64,000 bases of DNA, taken from NCBI GenBank assembly GCA_963739235.1, contig CAVTZY010000024.1, positions 455,765-519,764 of the forward strand, in the 5' to 3' direction. The stretch comes from JAFNAG01 sp963739235 (GTDB lineage: Bacteria > Acidobacteriota > UBA6911). How positions within the stretch are numbered: position 1 is the stretch's first letter; each line of letters begins with the position of its first letter. Shown here piece after piece: positions 28,836 through 37,110 of the stretch. A model generated the notes under the pieces. The model made no database searches. It saw nothing but the letters and a program-made list of their open reading frames with translations, and was not told the DNA's origin. Position numbers and translations under genes: made by a program.

Positions 28836-30179
28836 CTAGCCCAGTCTCAGAAGCACGCGCTCCTCGTAAGTCACCAATCACAAACGGGAACGGTTGGAAC
28901 ACAGCGTTCCCTCTGTGACGCACTAACTCGTCACTTCCCAGGACAAGTTTCCCACTACAAGTTTGAGGCTCACCTGAGGGGCAAACGGGCTCCGGAGGAA
29001 ACACAAAGGACACGCGCGTTTCTTTACTGCAGCATAGCCTTTGCATTGGCCGATGCCTGTTCTCTCGATGAAATGTTTGTCCACGAAAACGGTGTTACCA
29101 GTATTAACCTGTATCGTCGAGAAGATCTCGCAAATGCCCGGGCTAGCCGGACTACCCATCCACGAAGCATGTTCCTCCTGGGGCGACTCTTCAGTCTCAT
29201 CCGGGGCCGGCCGTTCAAAATCAACCTTCCTTTTCTCAATCTTACAAAGCGTGAAATAATCGAACAGATTCGATCCGGCCCCTTGCCTGACCTCATCTCC
29301 AGCGCGGTGTCGTGCACACGAGCTTTTCAAAGGGAAGGTACAACACACTGCGGCACCTGTCTGCAATGCATCGACCGACGGATCGCCGCCTTTGCCGCTG
29401 GCGCTGGCGATCTCGATCATTCTGGACTCTACGGAATCGATATTATCACTTCGAACGTGGATGATCCTGTAGCACGCACAACTGCTGTCGACTTCCTCAG
29501 ACAAGCGGCCCATTTCGAAAAATGGGGCAGCTCTCGCTTCGAGGAGGAGTATGCCTCTGAACTCGCATTGTTAGCAGACGCGATGCCAGATTTTGGCGGC
29601 GACGCGCAAATGGTCGAAGGTGTTTATCAACTGATGAGACGCCACGGTGAAAACGTAGAGGCTGGTATTTGTGCAATGCGCAAGCAGCATGATGACATCT
29701 TCGCTCCGCTTCCAGAGCGCTCCCTCCTGGGACTCGTCGCCCGCAGGGAGCACCTGAAGCCCGAAGTCATGAGGCTGGTAGAAAGTATCGGGCGAGCACT
29801 AGGAACGGCGATTCCCGAGATGTTCCGGACGCAGCGCCCGGCAGATGAGCCGGACGTGAATGCGAAGATTAGTGCCCTATTGAGGTCGCATGAACCCAAG
29901 TTTCGTAGTGAACATCCGACGGTTTCCTTTGCATGTGCGAGAGTTGTGCCAGACCATCTACTTTTAGGCAGCGATCTAGTGATCGAGAGTAAGTATCTGC
30001 GGAAGGACACAACGCCGGCAAAGGCCTCGGAGGGTATGGCAGGGGATCTTACTAAATATCCCCAGGATGCACATATTCTCTTCCTAGTGTACGACCCCGA
30101 CCACGCTATCCAAAGCGATGAGGTGTTCACCTCTGATTTCGAAAGTAGGGGGCGATGCACCGTGAAGATCTTGCGGTGA
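28836..30179 (+). pseudogene. 3' part of IS-interrupted QueC-like/nuclease gene
   Basis: Reading in the frame that begins CTA-GCC at 28836, the sequence continues the QueC-like domain (KHALLVSHQS, EETQRTRAFLY, ENGVTSINL, RTTHPRSMFLL). It has the zinc-binding cysteines in SCTRAF and HCGTCLQCIDRR, as in QueC. A helical linker follows, and then a C-terminal nuclease-like domain with GSDLVIESKYLRK (D-x3-E-x-K, PD-(D/E)XK type) and HILFLVYDPDHAI. Joined to 25417-26703 it forms 876 codons without a stop. As it stands the fragment lacks a start codon apart from internal TTG/ATG codons and the PP-loop, so it should be inactive as a synthetase. Confidence 0.8.
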
Positions 30180-30902
30180 GAAGACCCAACACGCGCATCG
30201 AGCCGAAAGGTGTTGGGCTTGGCTGCCAATGGAAGTCTTCGACCGAGCCGGAAGGTCTATAAAGATCGCAGGATTTCAATGAGTCAAAAAGGATGGTTTT
30301 CACCACCTCGTCCTGGTTGACGGACGGTTGGGCATGTCTCTTCACAATTCAACGAAGGCCTCTCCCGATTTTTATCTTAGGATAGGGGGTAGCTATCTCA
30401 ATATTTTCTGGCCTTTTCCCACGTAGGGGAAGAAGAGTGAAGAACTCAATCAATGGGGCTTCTCGGAGGGAGGACATCAAGGCCTCGCATTGACGCGAGT
30501 TGGCAAAGCTCCAACCGCGCTCATTTCCTTTCTCGTTACCTGGCTTACCGTGTAGGGCTGGATAGGCAGCTGCTTTGTGCTGCCACTTCCATTCCTTTGG
30601 GGAAAGGACAGACGGAATGAAAGAGGTTTGGCCGCGCGTCTCACATGCCGGTTTGGCCCTGAAGGCGGAAACATCTCATCCCAACGGTAAAGCAAGGGGT
30701 CGCGTTTGCAGTTACAAACGCCGAACGGGGGATAATCTGTCAAATCCTTCAGATGAGCCAAGCCGCGATGACTCCGACATGGTGCAGAAGTTCCACTTGC
30801 GTCTCAACGTGAAATTGCCCTATAAAGTTCAGGTGGCTTTCGATGATGTTTCCGTCTTCCGAGCACGGACAACCTGTCAACCCTTAGGAAATGTTACCAA
30901 TC
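30180..30902. other. Intergenic stretch in the accessory island
   Basis: No gene is supported here. Short frames on both strands have no family resemblance. AGGA at 30886-30889 belongs to the following GNAT gene. Confidence 0.45.
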
Positions 30903-31409
30903 ATGGAATGCCAGCTGCATTGGGAGGCTCTTGAAATTAAAGATGCTGACGCCGTAAACATCATCGCTGATCGGGTTCATGTTGAGCTGCCAGAGAGGCA
31001 GGAAGTCTTCCTCGAAAAGATCCGCCTTTATCCTGAAGGGTGTCGCAAGCTTGTCGGGGCTGCCGTGACCGTTGGTTATGGCATATCGCATCCTTGGTTA
31101 CTAAACGAGATTCCGCCGCTCGACGCGTTCTTGGGCGGCCTCCCAACGCAGCCCGAATGTATTTACATTCATGATGTTGCAGTGTTGCCCGAAGCGCGAG
31201 GCCATGGTGCCGCAGCCCACTATGTCGAATACATCAAGGAACTCGCGACGACCCGAAAGATACCTGCTTTGGCCTTAGTTTCGGTCTATGGTACGGACCC
31301 GTTGTGGTCCCATTTTGGTTTCAAGGTCATCCACGATCAAAGACTTGCGGAGAAGCTAATCACCTACGGAGCATCGGCCAAATATATGGTCTGTTCATTG
31401 TATGATTGA
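30903..31409 (+). CDS. GNAT family N-acetyltransferase
   Basis: The 168-residue product shows the GNAT core: IYIHDVAVLPEARGHGAAAH contains the strand plus the acetyl-CoA pyrophosphate loop R-G-H-G-A-A, followed by KIPALALVSVYGTDPLWSHF and GFKVI. ATG 30903 is preferred; ATG 30891 lies one base after the only purine-rich site, which is too close. The gene overlaps the next one by eight bases (31402-31409), so they are probably co-expressed. The substrate is unknown. It may be cargo of the accessory island. Confidence 0.82.
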   Translation: MECQLHWEALEIKDADAVNIIADRVHVELPERQEVFLEKIRLYPEGCRKLVGAAVTVGYGISHPWLLNEIPPLDAFLGGLPTQPECIYIHDVAVLPEARGHGAAAHYVEYIKELATTRKIPALALVSVYGTDPLWSHFGFKVIHDQRLAEKLITYGASAKYMVCSLYD

Positions 31410-32286
31410 ATTCCTTAAGCGTCTTTTCGCATATTACGGTGCAGTAGTTACTGTCCTTGTCACGCTCAAGAAAGGGTTGGATCTGGATAACAAGCTGGGT
31501 TGGTTCTGGCCCTGCATTGTATGTATAACGTTACTACCAATCATTGCCATTACGGCTTGGATCGAAAGACGGCCAAAAGTCCGCCTGCATTATTGGGACT
31601 CTAGCGACAAGGAAGGATCGATCACGCTCTCAATTAGCGACGGCCTTAAGCGCGTTCGCCTTGCTTCTCCAGATGACGAGGCAATAGCATTCGAAGCAAA
31701 CAAGATTGTTCGGGAGGGACTGGACAAGGGATGCATTAACTACCAAACCTACAGGACGTGGCGACTGAAGAACCGTGCTATCTTCACAGCGATTGTCGAT
31801 AACGAGAATCATCTCATCGGATTTTTTGACATCTTCCCATTGCGAGAAGAGACAGCGAGCGACATTATTGCTGGCAAGCGTCCTGAGCACTCGCTGGTGA
31901 TCGATGACATGCTTCCAGAATCTGAGAACGCAAAGGCCCAGTATCTCTACATCGCGACAATAATGGTGAATCCCAGTCAAACCGAGTTCAGCATGGTGGT
32001 TGCAAAGGACATCATCCTACTGGCGTTTCTAAGGTTCGTTCAAGCAATATTCAAGCCAGTCGAACAACGAACGTTTCTCGCATTTGGTCACACAAAGGCA
32101 GGTGTGGTGTTGTTGCGCCGCTCCGGATTCACCATCATTTCTTTGCCCAAACAGAATCCCCAGGGCGATCCTCTCTTTATTTTGCGGCCGACCGATGTCA
32201 AGTCGGCGATCACAAGATTTGAGCGAATCCACGCCAATGCGTCACTACGTACGAATGACGGTGAAATAGACGGCCATTTGGGATAG
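31402..32286 (+). CDS. Membrane-anchored GNAT-like protein
   Basis: The 294-residue product has two N-terminal hydrophobic segments (YYGAVVTVLVTL and WPCIVCITLLPIIAITAWI). A cytoplasmic domain of about 230 residues follows that resembles a degenerate acyltransferase: KNRAIFTAIVDNENHLIGFF, QYLYIATIMVNPSQTEFSMV and LLRRSGFTII. The canonical acetyl-CoA loop is not conserved. It overlaps the upstream GNAT gene by eight bases. Together they could modify a shared target, one soluble and one at the membrane; this is inference from the overlap only. Confidence 0.7.
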   Translation: MIEFLKRLFAYYGAVVTVLVTLKKGLDLDNKLGWFWPCIVCITLLPIIAITAWIERRPKVRLHYWDSSDKEGSITLSISDGLKRVRLASPDDEAIAFEANKIVREGLDKGCINYQTYRTWRLKNRAIFTAIVDNENHLIGFFDIFPLREETASDIIAGKRPEHSLVIDDMLPESENAKAQYLYIATIMVNPSQTEFSMVVAKDIILLAFLRFVQAIFKPVEQRTFLAFGHTKAGVVLLRRSGFTIISLPKQNPQGDPLFILRPTDVKSAITRFERIHANASLRTNDGEIDGHLG

Positions 32287-32604
32287 CCTCATTGTAGGAG
32301 TAGTCCGTGTCGGTCCCTTAACATGTGGTCCGGAGATACTCTTTTGGGTAGTGCCAGCCCATATTTCTCGCCATTAAAATGGAAAAGGGTGGCCTTTTTG
32401 TTGCGTGAGAAGTTTGATCAGAACAGCTTGTGCCATTCAAAGCAAGGGTTGAATGGTTGCATGCATGCGAGGGAGTAGACAGCATGCCTCTAAACTTCCG
32501 GCGGGAGGATAGCATGAGATGGCGAGGATGCGGCTCAACAAACTGCAGCTTTCCTACCCAACCTGCCGGAGTTGCCTTAGTCTGTACTACTTACGTATAA
32601 AGCT
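32287..32604. other. Intergenic stretch between GNAT pair and repeat
   Basis: I see no gene, hairpin or repeat of the window's families in this stretch. Confidence 0.4.
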
Positions 32605-32728
32605 GTGCGGTAAGGCAAAGAAAAGCAAATGATCAATGCAGAGGTCGCAGAGGAAAGTGATTCAAAGGCAAAAAACTCTCTGCAGCCTCTGCGTTGAGGT
32701 TCTTAGGATGCGGATATACCGCATTGTG
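32605..32728. repeat. Dispersed palindromic repeat, GCAGAGGTCGCAGAGG family, copy 3
   Basis: It shares AAGGCAAAGAAAAGCAAATG, GCAGAGGTCGCAGAG, CTCTGCAGCCTCTGCG, TGAGGTTCTTAGGATGCGGA and the TATACCGC end with the copy at 13731-13858. It ends a few bases before the hairpin beside the IS3-like element. Confidence 0.7.
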
Positions 32729-32731
32729 TTC

Positions 32732-32751
32732 TGACAAGTCGGAACTTGTCA
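32732..32751. repeat. Perfect hairpin TGACAAGTCGGAACTTGTCA at the IS3-like element end
   Basis: An 8-base stem with a 4-base loop abuts the left end of the IS3-like element and includes the stop codon of its transposase (32749-32751). It may be the insertion target or a terminator. Confidence 0.6.
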
Positions 32752-33903
32752 ATGATTTTGAGACACCTCTGACTCGAATTTAATGTCGTTTCCAAGACCT
32801 TGACCCGCCTGGCTGGAAATATCACCGTCCAGGATGCCCCAGGATCGACGATCCACATCTAACCCATCTCCTACTACCCCCAGAATTGGGACATTTTCGG
32901 CGGGCACGCTCTTCTTGGATTCGACCTTTGGTTTGTTGATCCAGGCCGCTTCCGGCAATGACGGTGGCACTGGTAAGCCGCGGACGAACCGTTCTGGATG
33001 GGCGTCAAAAGCCGAGGCCAGAACGATCCGCCGTTGGCTGGTCACAGCTTCAGCTTTGCCATAATGGACCATTTCCGGAGTCAGCAGTCCGATCCCGCTG
33101 TGACGATGTTCGCAGTTGTACCAGGGGAAGAAATCCTGGCAAAAAGAGCGTCCATCCTGGGCGGAGCCGAAGCGGTCCGGAAAATCCGGACGATACTTCA
33201 GGGTCTTGAACTGTGATTCTGAATACGGATTATCATCCGACACATGCGGACGGCTGTGGCTCTTCGTGATGCCAAGATCCGCCAGCAGCAAGGCCACGGG
33301 CTTGGATTTCATCGAAGATCCACGGTCGGCATGAATCGTCAGTTGTCCTGGGAGCACGTTCTGTTTCTCACACGTTTCCGCAATGAGCCGCTTGGCGAGC
33401 GCGCTGCTCTCGCAGGGAGCAATCATCCAGCCGACCACGTATCGGCTAAAAAGGTCCATAATTACATACAGGTAAAAGTACGTCCACTTCACCGGGCCGA
33501 GCAGCTTCGTGATGTCCCACGACCAGACCTGGTTGGGAGCGGTGGCCAGAAGCTCCGGTGCTTTGTACTGGGGATGACAGGCCTGATTGCGGCGCTCCCG
33601 GATCTCGCCCGCTTCGTCCAAAACGCGATACATGGTCCGAACCGAACAATGGTAGATTCCCTCATCCAGCAGGGTGGCATAGACCTCAGTCGGTGCCTTA
33701 TCGACGAAGCGATCTGTGTGCAGGATGTCCAGGACTTCCTGCCGCTCGAGCACGCTCAGAGCCCTCGGTGGCGCAGGGCGAGGCACGGGCGTGTCCTCGG
33801 TCCTGGTCTCAAGCCGGCGATAAAACGTCGGCCTGGCGATGTCCAGCGACCTGCAGGCGGCTACGGTCCCAACCTCCGTCGACAGCTCCTGACAGGCAAT
33901 CAT
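32749..33903 (-). CDS. IS3-family transposase orfB (integrase core)
   Basis: The 384-residue product carries the rve integrase core: D in WSWDITKL, D in TIHADRGSSM, and E in DNPYSESQFKTLKYRPDFP, followed by the C-terminal RHSGIGLLTPEMVHYG. It begins with a helix-turn-helix-like segment (VAACRSLDIARPTFYRRLE). It overlaps orfA by four bases (ATGA) rather than showing a clear slippery frameshift site, so orfB may be made by re-initiation. The frame is intact. Confidence 0.9.
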   Translation of the reverse strand: MIACQELSTEVGTVAACRSLDIARPTFYRRLETRTEDTPVPRPAPPRALSVLERQEVLDILHTDRFVDKAPTEVYATLLDEGIYHCSVRTMYRVLDEAGEIRERRNQACHPQYKAPELLATAPNQVWSWDITKLLGPVKWTYFYLYVIMDLFSRYVVGWMIAPCESSALAKRLIAETCEKQNVLPGQLTIHADRGSSMKSKPVALLLADLGITKSHSRPHVSDDNPYSESQFKTLKYRPDFPDRFGSAQDGRSFCQDFFPWYNCEHRHSGIGLLTPEMVHYGKAEAVTSQRRIVLASAFDAHPERFVRGLPVPPSLPEAAWINKPKVESKKSVPAENVPILGVVGDGLDVDRRSWGILDGDISSQAGQGLGNDIKFESEVSQNH

Positions 33904-34418
33904 TCGTCGCTCCCGTTCTGTTCGATCGGGGGAACCGTCAGCCCCAGTAGATCGCAGAGTTTTTTTTGGACATCGATTATGGTTTCGGCCTGCCGCAGGC
34001 GTTTCTGCAGCCGCTGGGTTTCACGACGCAATTGTTCCACTTCGCCGGCCAGGGGATTGCGTGGAACCGGCTTCTTGCCTCGCTTACGGGGCTCCAGCCC
34101 GGCGATCTCTCCCGTCTCGCGCTGCTTGCGCCAAGTGGTGAGGTGGGAGGAATACAGGCCTTCACGCCGCATCAACGCCGCAATTCCACCGGGTCCACAC
34201 TCGTCAGCTTCCAGCAGGATGTGCCGCTTGTATTTGGCGGAGAAACGCCTCCGTATTGCCTTGCTGTCGACCTCAGGGTCGGCTATGTCGGGGGCCTTGG
34301 TCGCCGGCACCGCCAAGGGGATGGTTGCCCCTCCGCTACGCGAAGGCTCGCTGCGCTCGCCTTCACTCCGCTCCGGGGCAACCATCCCCGTCTCTCTCTT
34401 CAATTCTGCTATTCCCAT
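33900..34418 (-). CDS. IS3-family transposase orfA (HTH)
   Basis: The 172-residue product has the IS3 orfA helix-turn-helix (YKRHILLEADECGPGGIAAL, MRREGLYSSHLTTWRKQRE) and a leucine-zipper-like coiled coil (VEQLRRETQRLQKRL). Residues 11-36 contain ERSEGERSEPSRSGG, encoded by a separate palindromic insert (34317-34389), so the N-terminus is longer than usual. The original start may be downstream of this insert. Its stop overlaps the start of orfB. Confidence 0.85.
   Translation of the reverse strand: MGIAELKRETGMVAPERSEGERSEPSRSGGATIPLAVPATKAPDIADPEVDSKAIRRRFSAKYKRHILLEADECGPGGIAALMRREGLYSSHLTTWRKQRETGEIAGLEPRKRGKKPVPRNPLAGEVEQLRRETQRLQKRLRQAETIIDVQKKLCDLLGLTVPPIEQNGSDE
34317..34389. repeat. 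Small palindromic repeat inside orfA
   Basis: Perfect 15-base inverted ends GGGGATGGTTGCCCC (34317-34331) and its complement (34375-34389) enclose a GC-rich core. It encodes the low-complexity peptide ERSEGERSEPSRSGG in orfA. Peptides of this kind mark palindromic repeats embedded in reading frames. Confidence 0.7.
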
Positions 34419-34515
34419 CTTGGATTCTCTCCCTACCCTCTACACTAAATTAACATGGGGTAGGTGTCTCATCATCATAGGCACAGAGGGAGTTCTTGTG
34501 GGATTGCAGGTTAAT

Positions 34516-34590
<75 letters not shown>

Positions 34591-34763
34591 CCCGTGCTTG
34601 AGGCCGACAGATAGTAGCAAAGCTGAGGGACCAGGGTCAACGTCTTTGAGCGTCAAAGCACAGCGGCATCAAAAAGCCTCAACGCAGTTCCTCATGCGCG
34701 TGGCGCACACCCTGCGACGCATGAAAATGGCAATCTAACGCCGCGGACCTTCTGTAGCAGTAG

Positions 34764-35205
34764 GTGATCGTGGTCGTGGTCGTGATCTGTTTTAGATGTT
34801 TGTTGATTGCCGATCACGATCACGACCACGATCACGATGTTCGTGAGGGCAACTATTTTCGGAACAGTCACTCATGCGCCGGGGCGCACCCAGTGACGCA
34901 TGAAAATGATGCGCTCTTGCCGCAGGTTTCCTGTACCGCCCTTTCAGGGCTCTTACCGCTCGATGCCGGCTTCCCAGGGCTCACGCCCTGGGCTCTGCTG
35001 CTCCACCCCTTCGGGGTTTCCAAGGTCGTGCAATGCTTAGCCCTTTGGGGTTTCCAAGGTCGTGCAATGCTTAGCCCTGAAAGGGCGGGACAGCAAAGCC
35101 CAGGGCGTGAGCCCTGGGTAGAGAACCGGAGATCTCAAGCCCTGAAAGGGCGACACAGAAACACACAAGTGGTTCGGCGCCGCAATCGGTTCTATTTTCG
35201 AAGCA
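34764..35205. repeat. Composite repeat: inverted hexamer arrays plus GCCCTGAAAGGGC palindromes
   Basis: The left part has inverted arrays of GATCGTG/GGTCGTG units (34764-34787 and 34812-34838). The right part holds several AGCCCTGAAAGGGC and CCCAGGGCGTGAGCCCTGGG units, with a 32-base stretch around CCAAGGTCGTGCAATGC duplicated in tandem (35013-35044 and 35047-35078). The whole is homologous to 41145-41450 in the opposite orientation and to 52640-53100. It fills the gap between tRNA-Gly and yraN; no gene is present. Confidence 0.8.
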
Positions 35206-35258
35206 GGGCGAGGAGAAGCTTAAGATGTTTGTACCAGATCTTCTTACGACGTGTAGTG

Positions 35259-35624
35259 TTAGAAGGCGTTACGATATAGATTGATTTCCTGCACCTTTGT
35301 ACCGGGGGCAATTACCGAGACGATGTCGAAGCGGTAGGCGTATTGGCCGAGATCGTAGCGCGCCACGAACTCCTCGAGCGCTTGCCGCAGGCTCTGTTGT
35401 TTCTCCCAATCCACAAACTCCCAGGGATCGCCGAATGCGCGCGAGGCACGGGTTTTGACCTCGACACAAACCAGCACATTCCCCTCCAGGGCGATCAGGT
35501 CGATTTCACCCCGGCGCGCCTTGAACCGGCGCGCCAAAATGTCAAATCCCTGCTTCATGAGGTACCGGCAGGCGACACGCTCCCCTTTTCGCCCCACGAG
35601 CAGATGAGGCGCTGTCATGCCCAT
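35259..35624 (-). CDS. yraN: YraN family (UPF0102) nuclease-fold protein
   Basis: The 121-residue product matches the family end to end: GRKGERVACRYLMKQGFDIL, ARRGEIDLIALEGNVLVCVE and VKTRASRAFGDPWE. The residues E, D and E-x-K form a PD-(D/E)XK-like site (GEIDLIA...VCVEVK). YraN proteins resemble Holliday-junction resolvases, but their role is unsettled. The length is normal. Two ATG codons (35624, 35618) are possible starts. cysS follows upstream on the same strand, 61 bases away. Confidence 0.92.
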   Translation of the reverse strand: MGMTAPHLLVGRKGERVACRYLMKQGFDILARRFKARRGEIDLIALEGNVLVCVEVKTRASRAFGDPWEFVDWEKQQSLRQALEEFVARYDLGQYAYRFDIVSVIAPGTKVQEINLYRNAF

Positions 35625-35685
35625 GTAGTTTCAGCAGGTGAGTGATTATTTCAGTTGGGGAAAAAATCGCAATGGCGGCCTGATT

Positions 35686-37080
35686 TCAGCGGATGCGCTT
35701 CCAGCGCATGCCGTCCTTGGTGTCCTCGATCTGGATGCCCTGGGAGAGGAGCCATGCGCGGATCCGATCCGCTTCGGCAAAGTTGCGGCGCTTGCGCGCG
35801 GCCTGGCGTTCTTCGATCTGTCTCATGATTTCTGCGTCGAGCAGAGCAGGCTGCGCCCGCAGAATTCCCAGAACACGATCCATTTCGGTGAGCAGGCCGA
35901 TGGCAACGCGCGCGTCGCCCCCGGTCATGGATCCCTGTTCGTCGCGTTGATAGGCGGAGCGCACGAAATCAAAAATGACGGCAAGCGCGGCGGACGTGTT
36001 GAGGTCGTCGTCCAGCGCTTCGATGAACTTCTGACGCGCAGCTTCGACACCTGCAGCCATGTCCGTGCCTGGGTCGCCCGGGCCCGATTTCTCCTGCATG
36101 CGCACCAGGAAGTCCTCCAGCCGCCGCACCGAGGCCTCTGCCTGATGCAATCCGTCGGTGGTGAAATTCAGCTGGCGGCGGTAATTAACCGACAACAGCA
36201 GGTAGCGGATCGCCTCCGGGGCATGTCCGGCAGCAAGAAGATCGCGCAGGGTAAAGAAATTCCCCTTCGATTTCGCCATCTTCTCGCCCTCGACCAGCAA
36301 GAACTCGGAATGCACCCAGTAGCGCACGAAAGTCTGACCGGTCGCCGCTTCGCTTTGAGCGATCTCGTTCTCGTGGTGAGGGAAGATCAAATCCACACCG
36401 CCGCAATGAAGGTCGAGGGTAGGCCCGAGATATTTCATGCTCATCGCGGAGCATTCGATATGCCATCCCGGCCGGCCCGGTCCCAGCTCGGTTTCCCAGA
36501 AATCCTCGCCTTCCTTGCGTGCCTTCCAGAGCACAAAATCCCTGGCATCATCTTTCTTCTCGTACTCGTCGCTGTCGACCCGGCCCGCTGCCTGCATGCC
36601 GGAGAAATCCTTCCTGCTCAGGTTGCCGTACCGGGGAAAGCTCGCGATGCTGAAATAGATCGAGCCATCTTTGCGGTAAGTGTGGCCCTTCTCCTCCAAC
36701 TGTCGGATCAGTTTTACCATTTCGGGGATATGATCGGTAGCGCGCGGCAGCAGGGCCGGCAATTCAATGTGCAGCACCTTGGCGTCTTCCAGGAATGCCT
36801 CGGTGTACTTCTGCGTGTAGTCCGTGAGACTCATCCCCTGCTCGCGCGCATTGCGGATCGTTTTGTCGTCAACGTCGGTAATGTTCATAACGTGCACGAG
36901 TTTGTAGTTGCGGTAACGCAAGTACCGGGTCAGAAGGTCCTGAAAAACAAAGGTGCGAAAATTGCCGATATGGGCAAAGTCATAGACCGTAGGGCCGCAG
37001 GTATAGACGTGCACCCCATCCTCTTTTAACGGATGGAACTCCACCTTTTTCCCGGTAAACGTGTTGAAAAGCGTCAACAT
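35686..37080 (-). CDS. cysS: Cysteinyl-tRNA synthetase
   Basis: The 464-residue class I synthetase charges tRNA-Cys. The HIGH-like motif is FAHIGNFRTF, with the zinc cysteine in TCGPTVYDF just before it. Other motifs are HVMNITDVDDKTI, GWHIECSAMS, CGGVDLIFPHHENEIAQSEA, and the KMSKS-like GEKMAKSKGNFFTLRDLL. The C-terminal helices end WLLSQGIQIEDTKDG as is usual. Length and start (ATG 37080) are normal. A cognate tRNA-Cys is encoded at 10787. Confidence 0.97.
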   Translation of the reverse strand: MLTLFNTFTGKKVEFHPLKEDGVHVYTCGPTVYDFAHIGNFRTFVFQDLLTRYLRYRNYKLVHVMNITDVDDKTIRNAREQGMSLTDYTQKYTEAFLEDAKVLHIELPALLPRATDHIPEMVKLIRQLEEKGHTYRKDGSIYFSIASFPRYGNLSRKDFSGMQAAGRVDSDEYEKKDDARDFVLWKARKEGEDFWETELGPGRPGWHIECSAMSMKYLGPTLDLHCGGVDLIFPHHENEIAQSEAATGQTFVRYWVHSEFLLVEGEKMAKSKGNFFTLRDLLAAGHAPEAIRYLLLSVNYRRQLNFTTDGLHQAEASVRRLEDFLVRMQEKSGPGDPGTDMAAGVEAARQKFIEALDDDLNTSAALAVIFDFVRSAYQRDEQGSMTGGDARVAIGLLTEMDRVLGILRAQPALLDAEIMRQIEERQAARKRRNFAEADRIRAWLLSQGIQIEDTKDGMRWKRIR

Positions 37081-37110
37081 ATTTGTCTCCGCAACTAGGA
37101 ACGCAGGTTA

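Larger units (their letters stand above)
32753..34477 (-). mobile_element. IS3-like insertion sequence
   Basis: The ends share inverted TGANNNTGAGACACCT (about 32753 and about 34477), and two genes of IS3 type (orfA, orfB) lie between them on the minus strand. The boundaries are approximate; no target duplication is evident. The transposase frame extends four bases beyond the left end, so the stop codon is partly outside the inverted repeat. The element sits next to tRNA-Gly. Confidence 0.75.

Noticed and set aside
34764..35205. Possible replication origin or iteron array from GATC-containing repeats
   Set aside because: The units form inverted hairpin arms and the same element occurs at three places in the window; no dnaA box cluster or dnaA/dnaN gene is nearby.
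35638..37029. 463-codon plus-strand frame opposite cysS
   Set aside because: The minus strand encodes a complete cysteinyl-tRNA synthetase; the antisense frame has no motif.
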